Source of the DNA: Adineta steineri
Lineage: Eukaryota; Rotifera; Eurotatoria; Adinetida; Adinetidae
Direction: 5' to 3'
Assembly (NCBI GenBank): GCA_905250115.1
Contig: CAJNOI010000221.1
Location: 46,987 to 110,986 of the forward strand
Length of the DNA stretch: 64,000 nt
This document shows, one piece after another, positions 12,330-23,904 of this stretch. The notes beneath the pieces were generated by a model. It was not told the DNA's origin, ran no database searches, and worked only from the letters and a program-made list of their open reading frames with translations. Made by a program: the position numbers and the translations under genes. Each line of letters opens with the position of its first letter. The first letter of the stretch is position 1.

Positions 12330-12337
12330 TATATAAA
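12330..12337 (+). promoter_or_regulatory. probable TATA box of the GNAT gene
   Basis: TATATAAA lies 38 bp upstream of the ATG at 12375, leaving room for a very short 5' UTR. Motif and position only. Confidence 0.5.
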
Positions 12338-12374
12338 TACGTCGTTTTTCAAAGAACATTACAGAATAATCAAC

Positions 12375-12911
12375 ATGTCAACATTAGAGAAAATAACAAT
12401 TCGAAGGCCTATCGTAGATGATCTTCTTATCATGTCCAAATTATTAGATGATGCCATAGAAAGTTCATCAACTGAAGATATAGTACAACAACGATTGGAA
12501 CGATGGTCAACAGGATTTGAGAAAGATTCCTCATATCTTTTTTATGTTGCTGAGAATGAGAAGAAGAACATAGTTGGATGGTGTTCTAGTCGAAAAACAC
12601 TTGAACATAGTCGAATAGTCAATGATCAAATATATGACTGTGAAGTTGGAACTATATGTGTTCAAAAAGAATATCAACATCGTGGAATTGGTAGAGAATT
12701 ATGGAAAATTATTTGGAATGAAATACTTGAAAGATTTCATCCAAAAAATTTTGTTGTATGGGGAGTTGATAGAGAACATACACATCAATTTTATCGATCA
12801 CTTGGTGGTACACAAATGGGTACAAAAATGGCGGATGATATGCTTATGACTGCATATGTATGGAATGATCTTAAACCATATGATTCAACTAGTTTTGTAA
12901 TATTTAAATAA
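12375..12911 (+). CDS. GNAT-family N-acetyltransferase
   Basis: Intronless frame of 178 residues. The acetyl-CoA-binding motif A is seen as V-Q-K-E-Y-Q-H-R-G-I-G-R-E-L-W (about residues 96-110, core QHRGIG), with a C-terminal HQFYRSLGG (137-145) matching the usual FYxxxGF element. Length fits a single GNAT domain. These enzymes move an acetyl group from acetyl-CoA to an amine; the substrate cannot be told from sequence. It starts with no signal peptide and is probably cytosolic. Codon use is AT-rich like its neighbours. An intronless single-domain GNAT could descend from a bacterial gene, but nothing here proves that. Confidence 0.85.
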   Translation: MSTLEKITIRRPIVDDLLIMSKLLDDAIESSSTEDIVQQRLERWSTGFEKDSSYLFYVAENEKKNIVGWCSSRKTLEHSRIVNDQIYDCEVGTICVQKEYQHRGIGRELWKIIWNEILERFHPKNFVVWGVDREHTHQFYRSLGGTQMGTKMADDMLMTAYVWNDLKPYDSTSFVIFK

Positions 12912-12963
12912 ATACTTAATTTTTTCGTGTATCTTCATGTAAATCAATTCGGAGTGTGTATCA

Positions 12964-13020
12964 CATCTTGAGGATCTTGAGGGTGTGTATAATCTTCTTA
13001 TTCACCCACATCCTCAAGAT
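12964..13020. repeat. telomere-like hairpin element
   Basis: ATCTTGAGG-ATCTTGAGGGTGTG, spacer TATAATCTTCTTAT, then CACCCACATCCTCAAGAT. It sits exactly between the convergent GNAT and EEP genes. Spacer and ends match the copy at 8425. Confidence 0.85.
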
Positions 13021-13065
13021 GTATACTAGTTTCCTGTAGTTTATAATATTTTATTTAAATTATTT

Positions 13066-14238
13066 TTATGACTCGTTTTTAATTTGGAAGAGGGCAACAA
13101 TAGGAAAATGATCGGAAGAATAGTTTGTAGATCGAATATCTACTACAGCTACAAATCGAGGTTGTAAACGTTGACTACGATCCATTGAATCTTGATATAA
13201 AATCCAATCAACATGTATTCGATGTGAAGACCACAGTGAAATCATTTCTGATAAACTTATCGTTCGACGTACTTTCCATAATTGTTTTAAAACGTCCATA
13301 ATAAATGAAGGTCTTGTAGGTACTTCATGCAGTAATTTAACACCTAATCCATGAAAGGTATAAAGTATTGTTAGTGCAATTTGAAATCCGTAAGTATTGA
13401 CTATTGATGCTAGCCAACCATGAAAAGTTGAAGAAAATGTATTAGACACACACATTGATCCGGAAGATTTAGCAACTGTCCAAGTATCATATAAAAAATG
13501 TGATGATGTCAATATATTATATGTTGTTTGTTTTGGAACAGAATTAAAATCTCCAAATAATAAAACCACAGCTTTCGGATACTTTTCTTGCCATTGCTTT
13601 ATTGTTGATCGAATAATTTTCGCTTGTTCTCGACGTGCTTGTTCACTTCTGACATCTAAATGAGTATTAAAAACGAGAATGTTAGTAGAATTATCATCAT
13701 TATTCAATTTAAATCGTGCAATATTCAATGTGCGAGCTGCATGGCTATCCCAATCTTTACTTCCAACTATTCGTGGTGATTTTGATAGCCAGATATAATC
13801 TTGTTCCAATAGTGTTAATACGTGATTATTATATAAGATAGCAACTTGAAAATACATATGAGATAAAGGATGTATAAGATTACTATCAGCATCATCAGGT
13901 TGGTAACCAATATATTGATAATGTTTCGGTAAGTGAGAGTGCCAATGACGTAATTGATCGGCAAATGGTTCCTGTACACTTAGAATAGATGGTTTCCATT
14001 TCTTGATAGTTTCCGTTAAACGAAAAATTCTTTTTGTAAAATGATTATTTGGATCACGTTCGGGTCCATCGAATCGAATATTGAATGTCATAACAGACAA
14101 TAGACCCTCTTTAATAGATTGATACTTCTTTAACATAGCTAAATCGTCTTTTTCAGTATAACGAGGAAAAATAAATAGAAAACCAATTAATACAACAATA
14201 ATTATTAATGAAAATATAATAAAAAGCATTTTTATCAT
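13066..14238 (-). CDS. membrane-anchored endonuclease/exonuclease/phosphatase (EEP) family protein
   Basis: Intronless, 390 residues. An N-terminal hydrophobic anchor (about residues 4-24) precedes the EEP fold. Motifs seen in order: TFNIR (51-55), QE (89-90, metal-binding Glu), NTHLD (191-195), GDFN (229-232), HVDWI (342-346) and SSDHFP (374-379, catalytic His). All metal and catalytic positions of the family are present, so activity is plausible. An insert of about 75 residues lies between GDFN and HVDWI, with hydrophobic patches. The family cleaves phosphodiesters in nucleic acids, phosphoinositides or sphingomyelin; the substrate cannot be fixed. Convergent with the GNAT gene, with only about 150 bp between them. 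Confidence 0.85.
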   Translation of the reverse strand: MIKMLFIIFSLIIIVVLIGFLFIFPRYTEKDDLAMLKKYQSIKEGLLSVMTFNIRFDGPERDPNNHFTKRIFRLTETIKKWKPSILSVQEPFADQLRHWHSHLPKHYQYIGYQPDDADSNLIHPLSHMYFQVAILYNNHVLTLLEQDYIWLSKSPRIVGSKDWDSHAARTLNIARFKLNNDDNSTNILVFNTHLDVRSEQARREQAKIIRSTIKQWQEKYPKAVVLLFGDFNSVPKQTTYNILTSSHFLYDTWTVAKSSGSMCVSNTFSSTFHGWLASIVNTYGFQIALTILYTFHGLGVKLLHEVPTRPSFIMDVLKQLWKVRRTISLSEMISLWSSHRIHVDWILYQDSMDRSQRLQPRFVAVVDIRSTNYSSDHFPIVALFQIKNES

Positions 14239-15704
14239 AATAATAATAATGATACTATTACAAGTTGCTCACATCTGCCTTATATAGGCGATGTCAAAAT
14301 GGAAAAAAAATCTATTGGTTGAGCAATTATACCATTAACAAGTACAGTGTCCTGTGTATTTACGACACGTTTTGACACTCTGTCACTGACGTATCCGTCC
14401 CAGTTTTTGAAAGCAATCTATTACAGCATTTGTCAGTGGTTATAAATGGACTAATAAACAAACAACACGACTGCTCATAGTGAATTACGGCGCCCTCTAA
14501 GGCGTCCCTGCCTTTTATTTAACTTTGAATTTTTGAAAATAATTATTAATTAAAAACTAAATATTTTAAAATATCTGCACGAAATTTACTTGTTTACTTA
14601 CAACATGTCTGCTATATAGATGATGTAAGAATTATATTTTTAAGTGAGTAGAGAGGATGTCGATGGAATAAATATTGTACCACTACACACTCTCATCCTC
14701 AAATTTACATAAAAAAATCAATTTTTAAAAAGAAATATATTGTCTTCTTCCGGTCAAGAAACGAAACCATTTGTTTATAATCTAAAAGTACAAGATTTGA
14801 TCTTTAACTTTCTTTATTTTATTGTATTTGACTAAATAAGAAAGCAGGGTAAACGAATCATTTTTTAATCTACTGTATGCATAAATAACAAAGAGAATGT
14901 TTGAGAGAACTAAATTTTACTCAAACTTATATTGAACTCGTTAATATTTAAATCAAGCTAATATATATATATATAATTAGTAACGTACAGGGTTTCATCT
15001 TTGCATGTCTTTTTAGACATAAACTGGTTCTACAAAAATGTGATAAATTTTCAATAATAACCTTGACTTTCAATTAAGATTATTTTTCTCTTTCGTAAGA
15101 ACGAAAATAAATGACGATATATATCACGTCTACGCAATAACATATTTATTTACAACGATCAGTACACAGTGATCTTGGTCAGAATGTTCGTAATTAAAAA
15201 AAAATATATTGAAATTTTCTGTAGAATCAATATCTAAATCATAATATCATACTTTTAATATCTTTCATTTTCATAATCAAATGGATTCTTATTAATAATA
15301 AAAATAAAAATATTTTATTATTTATTACATAAATATGAAGATTCTTTTTTTTTATCTATAAAATATTAATTATTACAAAATAAAACTATACGTTTATACA
15401 TATTTTACTTATTTTCACGCTGTATATGAAAAAAACGTTAATAAATTTTTGTTGTTGTGAAACGAAAGAGGAAAAATGGATGCTTTCATGTCTCGTATAT
15501 AATTATCTTCATATAATATGATATTATAAATGAAACAGCTAATATACCATGTTTTAGTCTTTTTTTATAATGATTGCATACAGGTATATGTTTATTATAT
15601 GCGCGAGGAGAAAAATATGCTGTTAAGAAACACTCTGGTTTCATCGATTATTTTTTTCTCGATAAAAAAATGCGATGTATATTTTAATGAGTAGGCAATA
15701 GCTG
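14239..15704. other. non-coding stretch between divergent EEP and ART genes
   Basis: Very AT-rich, no gene seen. Holds the weak hairpin at 14651-14701. It must carry the promoters of both flanking genes. Confidence 0.5.
14651..14701. repeat. degenerate telomere-like hairpin
   Basis: GAGAGGATGTCGATGG pairs imperfectly with CACACTCTCATCCTC. Weaker than the other members. Confidence 0.4.
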
Positions 15705-15712
15705 TATAAAAA
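15705..15712 (+). promoter_or_regulatory. probable TATA box of the ART-FG-GAP gene
   Basis: TATAAAAA. A spliced leader exon ending at 15821 (CG|GTAAGT) and an acceptor at 16129-16130, four bases before the start codon, fit a 5'-UTR intron at 15822-16130. Confidence 0.45.
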
Positions 15713-16133
15713 CAGGAAAAAAAACGTCCATAATTCATTATTGTTTTTCTATTTGATTACAAGTAGTTCTTACTTTTAGTGATTTGTTTTTAACTCCATT
15801 TTTAATAGAACATTATTAACGGTAAGTATACAATTGATATATAGATGAAAAATATAGAATTCAACAACAACATAACTATTAAATGATGATATTAACAGTA
15901 TTTACATTTGAATATATAAAATCATATATTTTTATATTTATATTGCCTAATCAATATTGAACTATAAAGTAATCTTATATTCATTGATTCTAAATACTTC
16001 AGTAGATAAGAGTGTATAGATAACTCAGATATTGATACTTCGAATTTTAGTTTTGAATTTTTATATAAAAAAACAAGAGGAAAAAATGGTACTAATATTA
16101 ATAAAAGATAATTTATCTCTTTTTTAATAGAAG

Positions 16134-19100
16134 ATGGAAAATGAAACAAAGAAGACGAGAAATGTCCGCATACAAACAAGTCGTGAGATCAATCCATTCA
16201 ACGATGAACGGATAATTTATCAACAGTTAGAGCCAAGTAAAAATATTCCTGCACAAACTGAACTAACAGCGATTACATTTAATAATGAACAAAAAAATTA
16301 TCGACAACATGTACGAAGTAAAAGAAACAAGATCAATAATGATTTATCACATACGTCGGACACATTAAATTTGAATTTGAATGCAGAAGAAGCACTTCAT
16401 CAAAGAGAACAGGAAATATTAGATGAGGATTTTGATAACACTGTGGTAGAGATTCGAACAACCGAAGAAAATACTACTGTAGATCAAGATATGAAAGCTA
16501 CAACAGCTATTACTGATACTGAACCACAAATCAGTCCTATTCTAGGATACACTGAAGAGCCTCTATTACCACTTTCTAAAGCGTGTACTCCTCTCAATGA
16601 GATCCTACATAATATATCATTCTATACTCAATTAGCATTGGATGAAACACCAGAACAACCACCTGATGGATTAACAATTGATGAGAGCGCTGCAATTCGC
16701 CTTTATACAATCGAATGGGACAAACCACATCGAAGTCTGTATTCAATGCTCAATTATCATCTGAAGAATAATGATCGTCAAGCTCTTCTACCTTATTTCA
16801 AATATATTAAATTATTCGTAACTGCTCTTGTCAAATTACCATGTATACCACCATTAACTGTTTGGCGTGGAGTAACTAAAAATTTGAGTGTTGAATTTCC
16901 ACCTGGTACTGAGATGACATGGTGGGCATTTTCATCATGTACTACTGAAATGACTGTACTTGAAAATAATATGTATTTGGGTAATGAAGGTGATCGAACA
17001 CTTTTCTCTGTAGAAGTTATGAATGGTCGAACAATCAAAGCTCATTCACATTTTGTTACTGAAGATGAAATTCTTCTTTTATCTGGTACTCATATGGTAG
17101 TACAATCACAACTCAGTCCAGCAGATAATCTATACATTATTCATTTGAAACAAGTGATACCCAAAACAACCTCACTTGAACCACCATTTGAAGGTATTTC
17201 AAATAATCTTCAGTTACTTACTATATACTAATTGTCTTTATTTACATTTAGGTGCACATATTTATCCCGAAATTAAGTAAGTCTAATCTTCATCTTTTCT
17301 CACTATTTTCTAAATAAATTATTTTATTATTCTATTTTTCTAGACGTCCATTTTATCGAAAGAAGAGATTTATCATTCCATTTTTCTCTTTACTTGCTTT
17401 ATTCATTGCAGGTGTTATTGTTGCCATTGTTGTCGGACTATCAAAAAACACACGTAAGATTTTCAACGAACTAAGGTTTTCTTTTGAAATCATTCCTAAT
17501 AATTTTTATCGAGTTTTAATTATCCCATATAAGAAATATTATAAGTAATATAAAATTTGATTTCGACCAGTTCTATTTAATACGATTAACAGTATACAAT
17601 ATTTTAGGAGGATTGATGAGACTATCTCGAAGAAGTATATATTTCAAGGAAAGTCATAAGAATATAGACATCTTTATGATGCATGTATCATTTTCTCATC
17701 TATAATCAAGTGTACATATTGTTTAATAGAGGAAACGAGCTAAATGAATACAAAAAATGCTATTATTCAATGAAATTTTTAATATCCTTTTTTCTAGCAT
17801 ATGTATGTAGTGATCCATTTCAACAACAAGGTTCTTTCGTGACTGGAAGAAATCCAAGTGCTACCGTTCTAGATCACTTTAGAAATGCTATAGATTTCGA
17901 TATTGCAGTGGCAAATCTTGCTGATAGTACTGTTACGATGTTACTAAGAAATAAAGATTATGTATTTCAGACTACAAGTGGTATTACTGGTACACAGCCA
18001 GTTTCTATCGTTTCGGAAGATTTTAATAATGATGGCAAATTAGATTTAGTAACGGCGAATAGCGATGATAATACTATAACTATACTTGTTGGTATCGGAA
18101 ATGGACTTTTTCAAGCTCCAGTCAACTATACAGTCGGTTCAGGTCCATCTTATTTAATTGCAGCTGATTTTAACAATGATAAAAAAATGGATTTAGCAGT
18201 CAGCAATCAGAATAATAATTCCATTAGCGTATTGCTAGGAAATGGAAATGCGACTTTCCAAACTCAAATCCAATATGCAACTGATAACTCTCCAGTTAAT
18301 TTGGCAACGGGTGATTTCAATAATGATAATATATTGGATTTAATAGTAGTTAGCCAAAATGACAGGACTATTAGTATGTTAGTTGGTAATGGCAATGGAA
18401 TTTTTCAGGCTGGAAAGATCCTTGCTTCTGGTACTTCACCAAATTTTGTTGTTGCAGCTGATTTGAATAACGATAAAAATTTGGATTTAATAATTTCAAA
18501 CCAACTTGAAAACAATATTGGGGTGCTTCTCAACAACGGGGATGGAAGCTTCGATATAGGAGATACATATTCCACTGCCGACTCCCCATCGTGCATGGTA
18601 GTAGCTGATATTGATAATGATGGTAACTCAGACCTGGTAGTAGTTAACAGTCAGTATAATACCATCCTTATTTTTTGGGGCAATGGAAATGGAACTTTCG
18701 GAGTTACTTATTCGATTGATACCGGTAATGCTCCGAGCTTCGTAATCGCGAGTGATATTAATAATGATAGTAAATTAGATCTTACAGTAACCAACAATGG
18801 AGATAATACAGTCGGTATATATCGAAGTATGGGAAATCGTAACTTTTACGCTCCAGTTACCTTTAAAACTGGCAACTCACCATTATGTATGGTATCTCAT
18901 GATTTCAATAACGATAGTATAGCAGATATAGCAGTTGTCAATTCAGATGACAACACTGTTGATGTGCTACTTGGCGATACAATTGAAGCTCCTCGTTATG
19001 TACTAGCCTATAACACTGGTGAATTTCCATATTCTCTAGTTTCAGCTGATATGAATAACGATAACAAACAGGATCTAGTAATGACTAATCAACATGACAA

Positions 19101-19872
19101 CACTCTTGGGATACTAATTAATAAGGGTGACGGAACATTTCAAACTTCTAAAACTTATACGATTGGTCAAAATCCGATTGGTGTTATAGCAGTTGATTTA
19201 AATAGTGATAACAGATCTGATTTGGTAGTAGCGTATATCTACAATAGCAGCATCAGTGTACTATTTAATAATGGAAATATGACGTTTGGAACTGCCATGA
19301 ACTACACAGTTGGTGCAACACCATCGTTTATACTATCAGCTGATTTTAATAATGATAAAAAGCCAGATTTAGCAGTGAGCAATCAAGGAAATAGTACCGT
19401 TAGTGTGTTGCTCAATAATGGCAACGGAATCTTTGGTGCTAAAATGGACTATACCACTGGAAGATCTCCAGTTTCTATGGCAATTGGTGATTTTAATAAG
19501 GATGGAAATATTGATTTAGCAGTGGTTAATAGTGGTCAAAACACTGTCAGTATACTGATTAATAACGCCAAGGCAGCTTTTAGCAGTGCAGTGTCTTATA
19601 ACGTTGATAAAGCACCATCTTCGATATCAGCAGCTGATTTCAATCGCGATGGAAATGTCGATTTAGTAGTATCAAATAGTGGAAGTAATACTATTATTGT
19701 GTTATTTGGTGATAAAAATGGAGTTTTTGCATCTCGAGCAACATATAAAACTAATAGTTATCCGGACAATGTGCTGTCAGGCGATTGGAACAATGATGGC
19801 AAACCTGATCTAGTTGTAACAAATGGCAAATCCAACAATGTGATTGTTTTTCAGAACATATGTAAAAAATAA
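16134..19872 (+). CDS. ADP-ribosyltransferase / transmembrane / FG-GAP propeller receptor-like protein
   Basis: Four coding exons: 16134-17193, 17252-17276, 17344-17453 and 17798-19872, phases 1, 2, 1, all in agreement. Residues 1-150 are polar with no known domain. Residues about 150-345 are an R-S-E class ADP-ribosyltransferase: VWRG (Arg 245), WWAFSSCT (Ser 267-268) and TEDEILLLSG (E-x-E, Glu 310 and 312). Such enzymes transfer ADP-ribose from NAD to proteins, usually on arginine. Next come a basic RKKR, one membrane span (IPFFSLLALFIAGVIVAIVVGL) and about 14 FG-GAP/VCBS blades of 49 residues (pattern ADFNNDxKxDLxVxN...VLLGNGxGxF). Positive-inside logic puts the enzyme in the cytoplasm and the propellers outside. 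Fourteen blades could make two seven-bladed propellers. Confidence 0.8.
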
Positions 19873-20367
19873 CGATGTAACTTCTTATTTATTCTTATCT
19901 AAACTAATCTCTAATACTAATTATATATTGTAATAAAATATCATCTGTCATGTTTCATTTCTATAGTTTAAAATTGTACTTTTGAATTCATTGTCTTTAT
20001 TCTTTTTCTTTTATTAATTTTGGTGTGGGTATAGATATCTCTAAAATAACACCAACACTCAACCACGATTAACTATATGTGAAAAAATAAAGATTAATTT
20101 TTTAATATTGTATATTTTTATTTATTTTGTTTTATAAAATTAAAATAATAAAATAGTGAACATTGGAATTCGTTTTTGTTTATTTGTCATCATGAACAAA
20201 TGACAGTTTACAAAACCCTTCGAAATAAAAGACTTCCTCCAGTAGCCAACATGCAAGGATAAACTATAAGATCAGGAATGTTCTAAACTGGGGAGAAAAT
20301 ATTTATAATGAAAACGATAAAATTTAGAAACTTTTTTTAGCCTACAGATAAATCAATAATGAAAATT
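19873..20367. other. non-coding 3' flank between convergent genes
   Basis: No gene seen. AATAAA-like signals and one small hairpin (20021-20068) lie here. Confidence 0.5.
20021..20068. repeat. short telomere-like hairpin
   Basis: TGGTGTGGGTATAGATAT is followed by AACACCAACACTCAACCAC. Lies 150 bp past the ART-FG-GAP stop codon. Confidence 0.5.
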
Positions 20368-20888
20368 TCAACAATGATAAGGCACAATGACTTTGATAAG
20401 ATCAGCAGATGAATCGAAAACACCTTTGATCTAAAACAAATAGAAATTAAAACAAAACTTTTTGAATTCGATTTTCTAGAAATTAACTTTAGAATATTGT
20501 TGAGCCCATTGTTCATTCGCTTGTTTATTTCCACAATATACATAACATTTCAATAATTGAGGTAACGAATGAATTCGTGGAAGAATTTCTCTTCCTAAAG
20601 AACCAGAAACTATGAACACAATATTACGACTAGTCCAACGTTCAATGAATCTTTCACATTGATCAATATTGTCGAACGCTTCAAATCGATGGACTGATCC
20701 TTTGAATTTTTCTTTCATAATACGATTACTTTCGTCCGTATCGACATTTTGATCAAGCCATACATGTATAGGCTTGAATAACCGACGAAAAAAAAACATA
20801 TTTTCATTTCTCACAAAATATTTTTGTTATTTACTCGCACGAGAGTTCGCGCTTCTGCAGTTGAGGCCTGATCTTGAGGAGCCAACAT
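20368..20888 (-). CDS. small WLDxNVD-domain protein (truncated family member)
   Basis: Three exons: 20888-20835, 20772-20488 and 20430-20368, all phase 0, giving about 133 residues. The sequence carries HVWLDQNVD, FIERW, IVFIVSGSLGREILPRIH and YCGNKQANEQWAQQYSK. I recognise this as the N-terminal domain seen in many bdelloid proteins, where it normally precedes TPR repeats or an ADP-ribosyltransferase. Its fold looks receiver-like (alternating beta strands and helices), but I know of no function. Here the frame stops soon after KGVFDSS, so either a stand-alone domain or a truncated copy. No membrane segment. Confidence 0.65.
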
Positions 20889-21153
20889 TTTACAATGAAA
20901 ACAAACTTGTTCGATGTATTTATATAATAATATTAAATAGAAGGTAATATCGAGATACTTTGATGCAAAATATTTACTGATTTGAATGTCTACAGACGTT
21001 ATTACTGCATTTCAGATCTTATCTTTTCTTTTTTGTAAATATTTGGATAAGAAGTTATTAACTGTAAGGCAACACGTGGAGGTTCTTTTTTCATTTCTGT
21101 TAAGCAAAGTTTCGAACAAGACATATCGAAATCATACGATCTTCTTGCTGTAT
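20889..21153. other. non-coding stretch
   Basis: Upstream flank of the WLDxNVD gene up to the transposon-like element. No gene seen. Confidence 0.5.
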
Positions 21154-21897
21154 TAGTGGCGTAACCAGAAATTTATGGATGATGGGGCTCAGCCCCAAAA
21201 CTGTCTATCCCATGTAAAAACAAACGTAAAAAATCCGATTTTCATCGACTTTTCGATGATGAAAAATCGATTTTCATGAATTATTCCAAAATAATTCGTT
21301 TGTATTAGGATCATCAATATTCTTGCATAATTGAGTGAATATCGAGCTATATCGTACCTAGAGATATAGTAAGAGTATCACAGATTGCTCTACCATTGCA
21401 CTTGCTATTTGTCAATGCAATGATTCTGAAAACAAGGTCGAAAAGTCTGGCCGATAGTTGGAAACTAGAGAAAAACACGTTTTTTCTTCATGACGATTAA
21501 AATTAGTTTTTTTGTTAGGAAAAACTGTTAAAATATGTTATCTGCTGAGAATTCATCGATTTAAATCGATTTCATCACAGAAATTTGTTAGAATCTATTT
21601 TTATAAGAATTCAATCGATGAAAATCGGTTTTCATCGGAGGAATCTCTTAAAATCTATTATGTGTCACGGTTTAATCAGTTTTAATCGATCAGATCTTAT
21701 ATTATCGATTAAAAACGATTTTTTGGCCAGCTTTAGTCAGATTTTCTTGATTTTTCTCAAAAAATCGATTTTAATCATATTTTGTAGTTGTTTTTACATG
21801 GGTAGTCTATTGGACTTTTTGATTGACAAGTTCAGTAACTAAAAAATTCAGGTGATGGGGTTAAGCCCCATCTGGCCTCAGTGTGGTTACGCCACTA
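21154..21897. mobile_element. 740-bp non-autonomous DNA transposon (hAT-like termini)
   Basis: The ends are TAGTGGCGTAACCA and its exact inverse. A second inverted block just inside is GATGGGGCTcAGCCCCA on the left, matched on the right by GATGGGGTTaAGCCCCA in inverse. A third inner match is CCCATGTAAAAACAA. There is no transposase. The middle contains many copies of AATCGATTTTxATC-like units in both orientations, so it folds extensively. The TAGTGGCGTAACC end resembles hAT termini. TA is present on both sides; an 8-bp duplication is at best degenerate (TGCTGTAT versus GCTGTCAA). Confidence 0.75.
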
Positions 21898-22122
21898 GCT
21901 GTCAATAGAAACCATCACGACTGGGTCGAAGAATATTTTTCTCTTATCTCTTCACAATGTTTGAAGAAAGCAAGAGACTATGATTTCGGCGACTTCCTGA
22001 TTCTTTGTAGATATAAATATATATTATAAATTTATTAATAAACAATGAGACAAACAAAGTTTTACAATATTAAAATAGTTTGTTGTTAAACAACATTATT
22101 ACAAAAAAACAAATAAGAATAT

Positions 22123-23088
22123 TCATCGACATAAAATTATATCTTTAATATTACTACGAAAAGTTTTTGATATATAAATATTTGTATAACATCCAATACA
22201 AATTGAAATGTAATTAATAAAAACAGCGGTAGTTTTCAAAAACAGTTCAAATTGTGTTTGTGATGAACTCTTTACATTATATTGAGTAATTTGTTGATAC
22301 ATATTGATTGCAGATAACATCGAACTGAAAATAATATATGCAGTTATATCAATAAATAACATTAAACAAAATTGACGATCTTTTGCATGACTAGATTGTG
22401 ATTGATTTTTTACAGTTGTTCCAGTATTTGTTAAAACAGGAGCAGCTGCAACAGATCGTAATCTTCGAATATTTTTCAAGGCTATTACACCGAATATAAT
22501 CATTAATAAAGGTATTAAAATTGCTTTGACTATAAGTGAATAATAGGAATGTAATATTAAATCTGGTCCAGGTGGTAAATTACAAACAAACGTATTTGGT
22601 GCAGCTTGTATTATAGCTGCTGTAAATAATATATGACTATGAAATAATATCCAAAATATTGTTATACTAATGATACTTATATATGCAATACGACGAGTAC
22701 TTCGCTGTCTTACTCTAACATTAACTGAAGTAACTAACATTCGATCAATAGAAGCTAAAACTAAATAAGATGAACTAAGAATATCGATTAAAATTGCCAT
22801 GTATAAATTGTAACGACAAAAAGCTAAATTATATGTAGATGGAGAAATGCCATAACCAGCCGATAATGCTACTGTAAATATAGATGAATACATTAAGATA
22901 AAATTAGCAATATTATATGAAATAAAATAAATTGAACATGGATTTTTTCGTAGAGCTTTTTTCGTAAATACAATTAAACTTAATATACAACTAATACTAC
23001 CAACACACATTAGAATTGGACCACCTATTTGATATAAATATTTCGTTATTGATTTTAAAAATAAAATATAATTTGTTGCTGAAGACAT
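22123..23088 (-). CDS. rhodopsin-like seven-transmembrane receptor
   Basis: Intronless, 321 residues. Seven hydrophobic segments can be counted, starting with GPILMCVGSISCILSLIVF and ending with INYISICIGCYTNIYI. The end of TM3 reads LASIDRML, a DRY variant. A conserved Cys precedes TM3 (FCRYNLYMAIL) and a partner Cys lies in the second extracellular loop (FVCNLPPG), fitting the usual disulfide. The ligand is unknown. It resembles the expanded FMRFamide/peptide-type receptor families of bdelloids. The third cytoplasmic loop is short and rich in Ser, Thr and Gln. Same strand as, and about 820 bp downstream of, the EF-hand membrane protein gene. Confidence 0.85.
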   Translation of the reverse strand: MSSATNYILFLKSITKYLYQIGGPILMCVGSISCILSLIVFTKKALRKNPCSIYFISYNIANFILMYSSIFTVALSAGYGISPSTYNLAFCRYNLYMAILIDILSSSYLVLASIDRMLVTSVNVRVRQRSTRRIAYISIISITIFWILFHSHILFTAAIIQAAPNTFVCNLPPGPDLILHSYYSLIVKAILIPLLMIIFGVIALKNIRRLRSVAAAPVLTNTGTTVKNQSQSSHAKDRQFCLMLFIDITAYIIFSSMLSAINMYQQITQYNVKSSSQTQFELFLKTTAVFINYISICIGCYTNIYISKTFRSNIKDIILCR

Positions 23089-23904
23089 CGTTAGAATATC
23101 TATAAAAAAAATATATTGTTTAAAAAAGAAATTTACTTTTTTTTGGTAGGGAGATTTTATACTTAAATGATTTCTTGCTAGTGCACTTTTATATGTCGAC
23201 GAGTGTTACAGAAATGTGTCGTTGTAATCTGATGTTTAAAGAAAAAAAAAAGTAATGATTCTCTTTCTAATAATTAAGATAGTATTCACTATATCTGAGT
23301 TGTACTGTAAAAGTATTCTACGAGAAAATATCTGAAGAAAAATGTCAAACAACGTTTGTCCTTCTAGTGTAGTTGATATTCTATTTTATAGAATTAAAAA
23401 ACGTCAAAAAACATTTTTCTCAAAAATCTGTTTCAGACAAAATTTGATACCTGGTTTTGTCTTATAATTATTTATTCTACGTATCTTTTTCTCGAAATTT
23501 AATTAGACATTTTTTAATATGTAAATATCATTTTACTTTTTAAAATATTTTACAATGAAGACAACATTTGTTTCCGTTGACATGATATTCTTTAGAAAAA
23601 TATGAATTTATTTATAATAAATACAAAAGAGATAGTGTTATTCATAATATCAACAATGCTAGATGATTAAAACTATTTTAAGCGGATATAGTTGGAAAAA
23701 AGAGTTCTTGATTAATCTATTTTCTTCATTGAATAACTTCTAATTATATTCAAACGAACTAGTTATGTCATCGAGAGAAATTTAGCATTATGATATAAAT
23801 AGAATACTACTTTTTATTAGATTTTATTTGAAAAAACTAAAAATTTTAGGAAATAAATTATTTGTGAATCAAATATTCAGTTTTTCTTTGAAATATAATA
23901 TTAT
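23089..23904. other. non-coding stretch
   Basis: AT-rich, no gene seen. It separates two leftward genes. Confidence 0.5.

Noticed and set aside
21585..21842. 85-codon frame, + strand
   Set aside because: Lies inside the repeat-filled interior of the 740-bp element; no similarity to a transposase.
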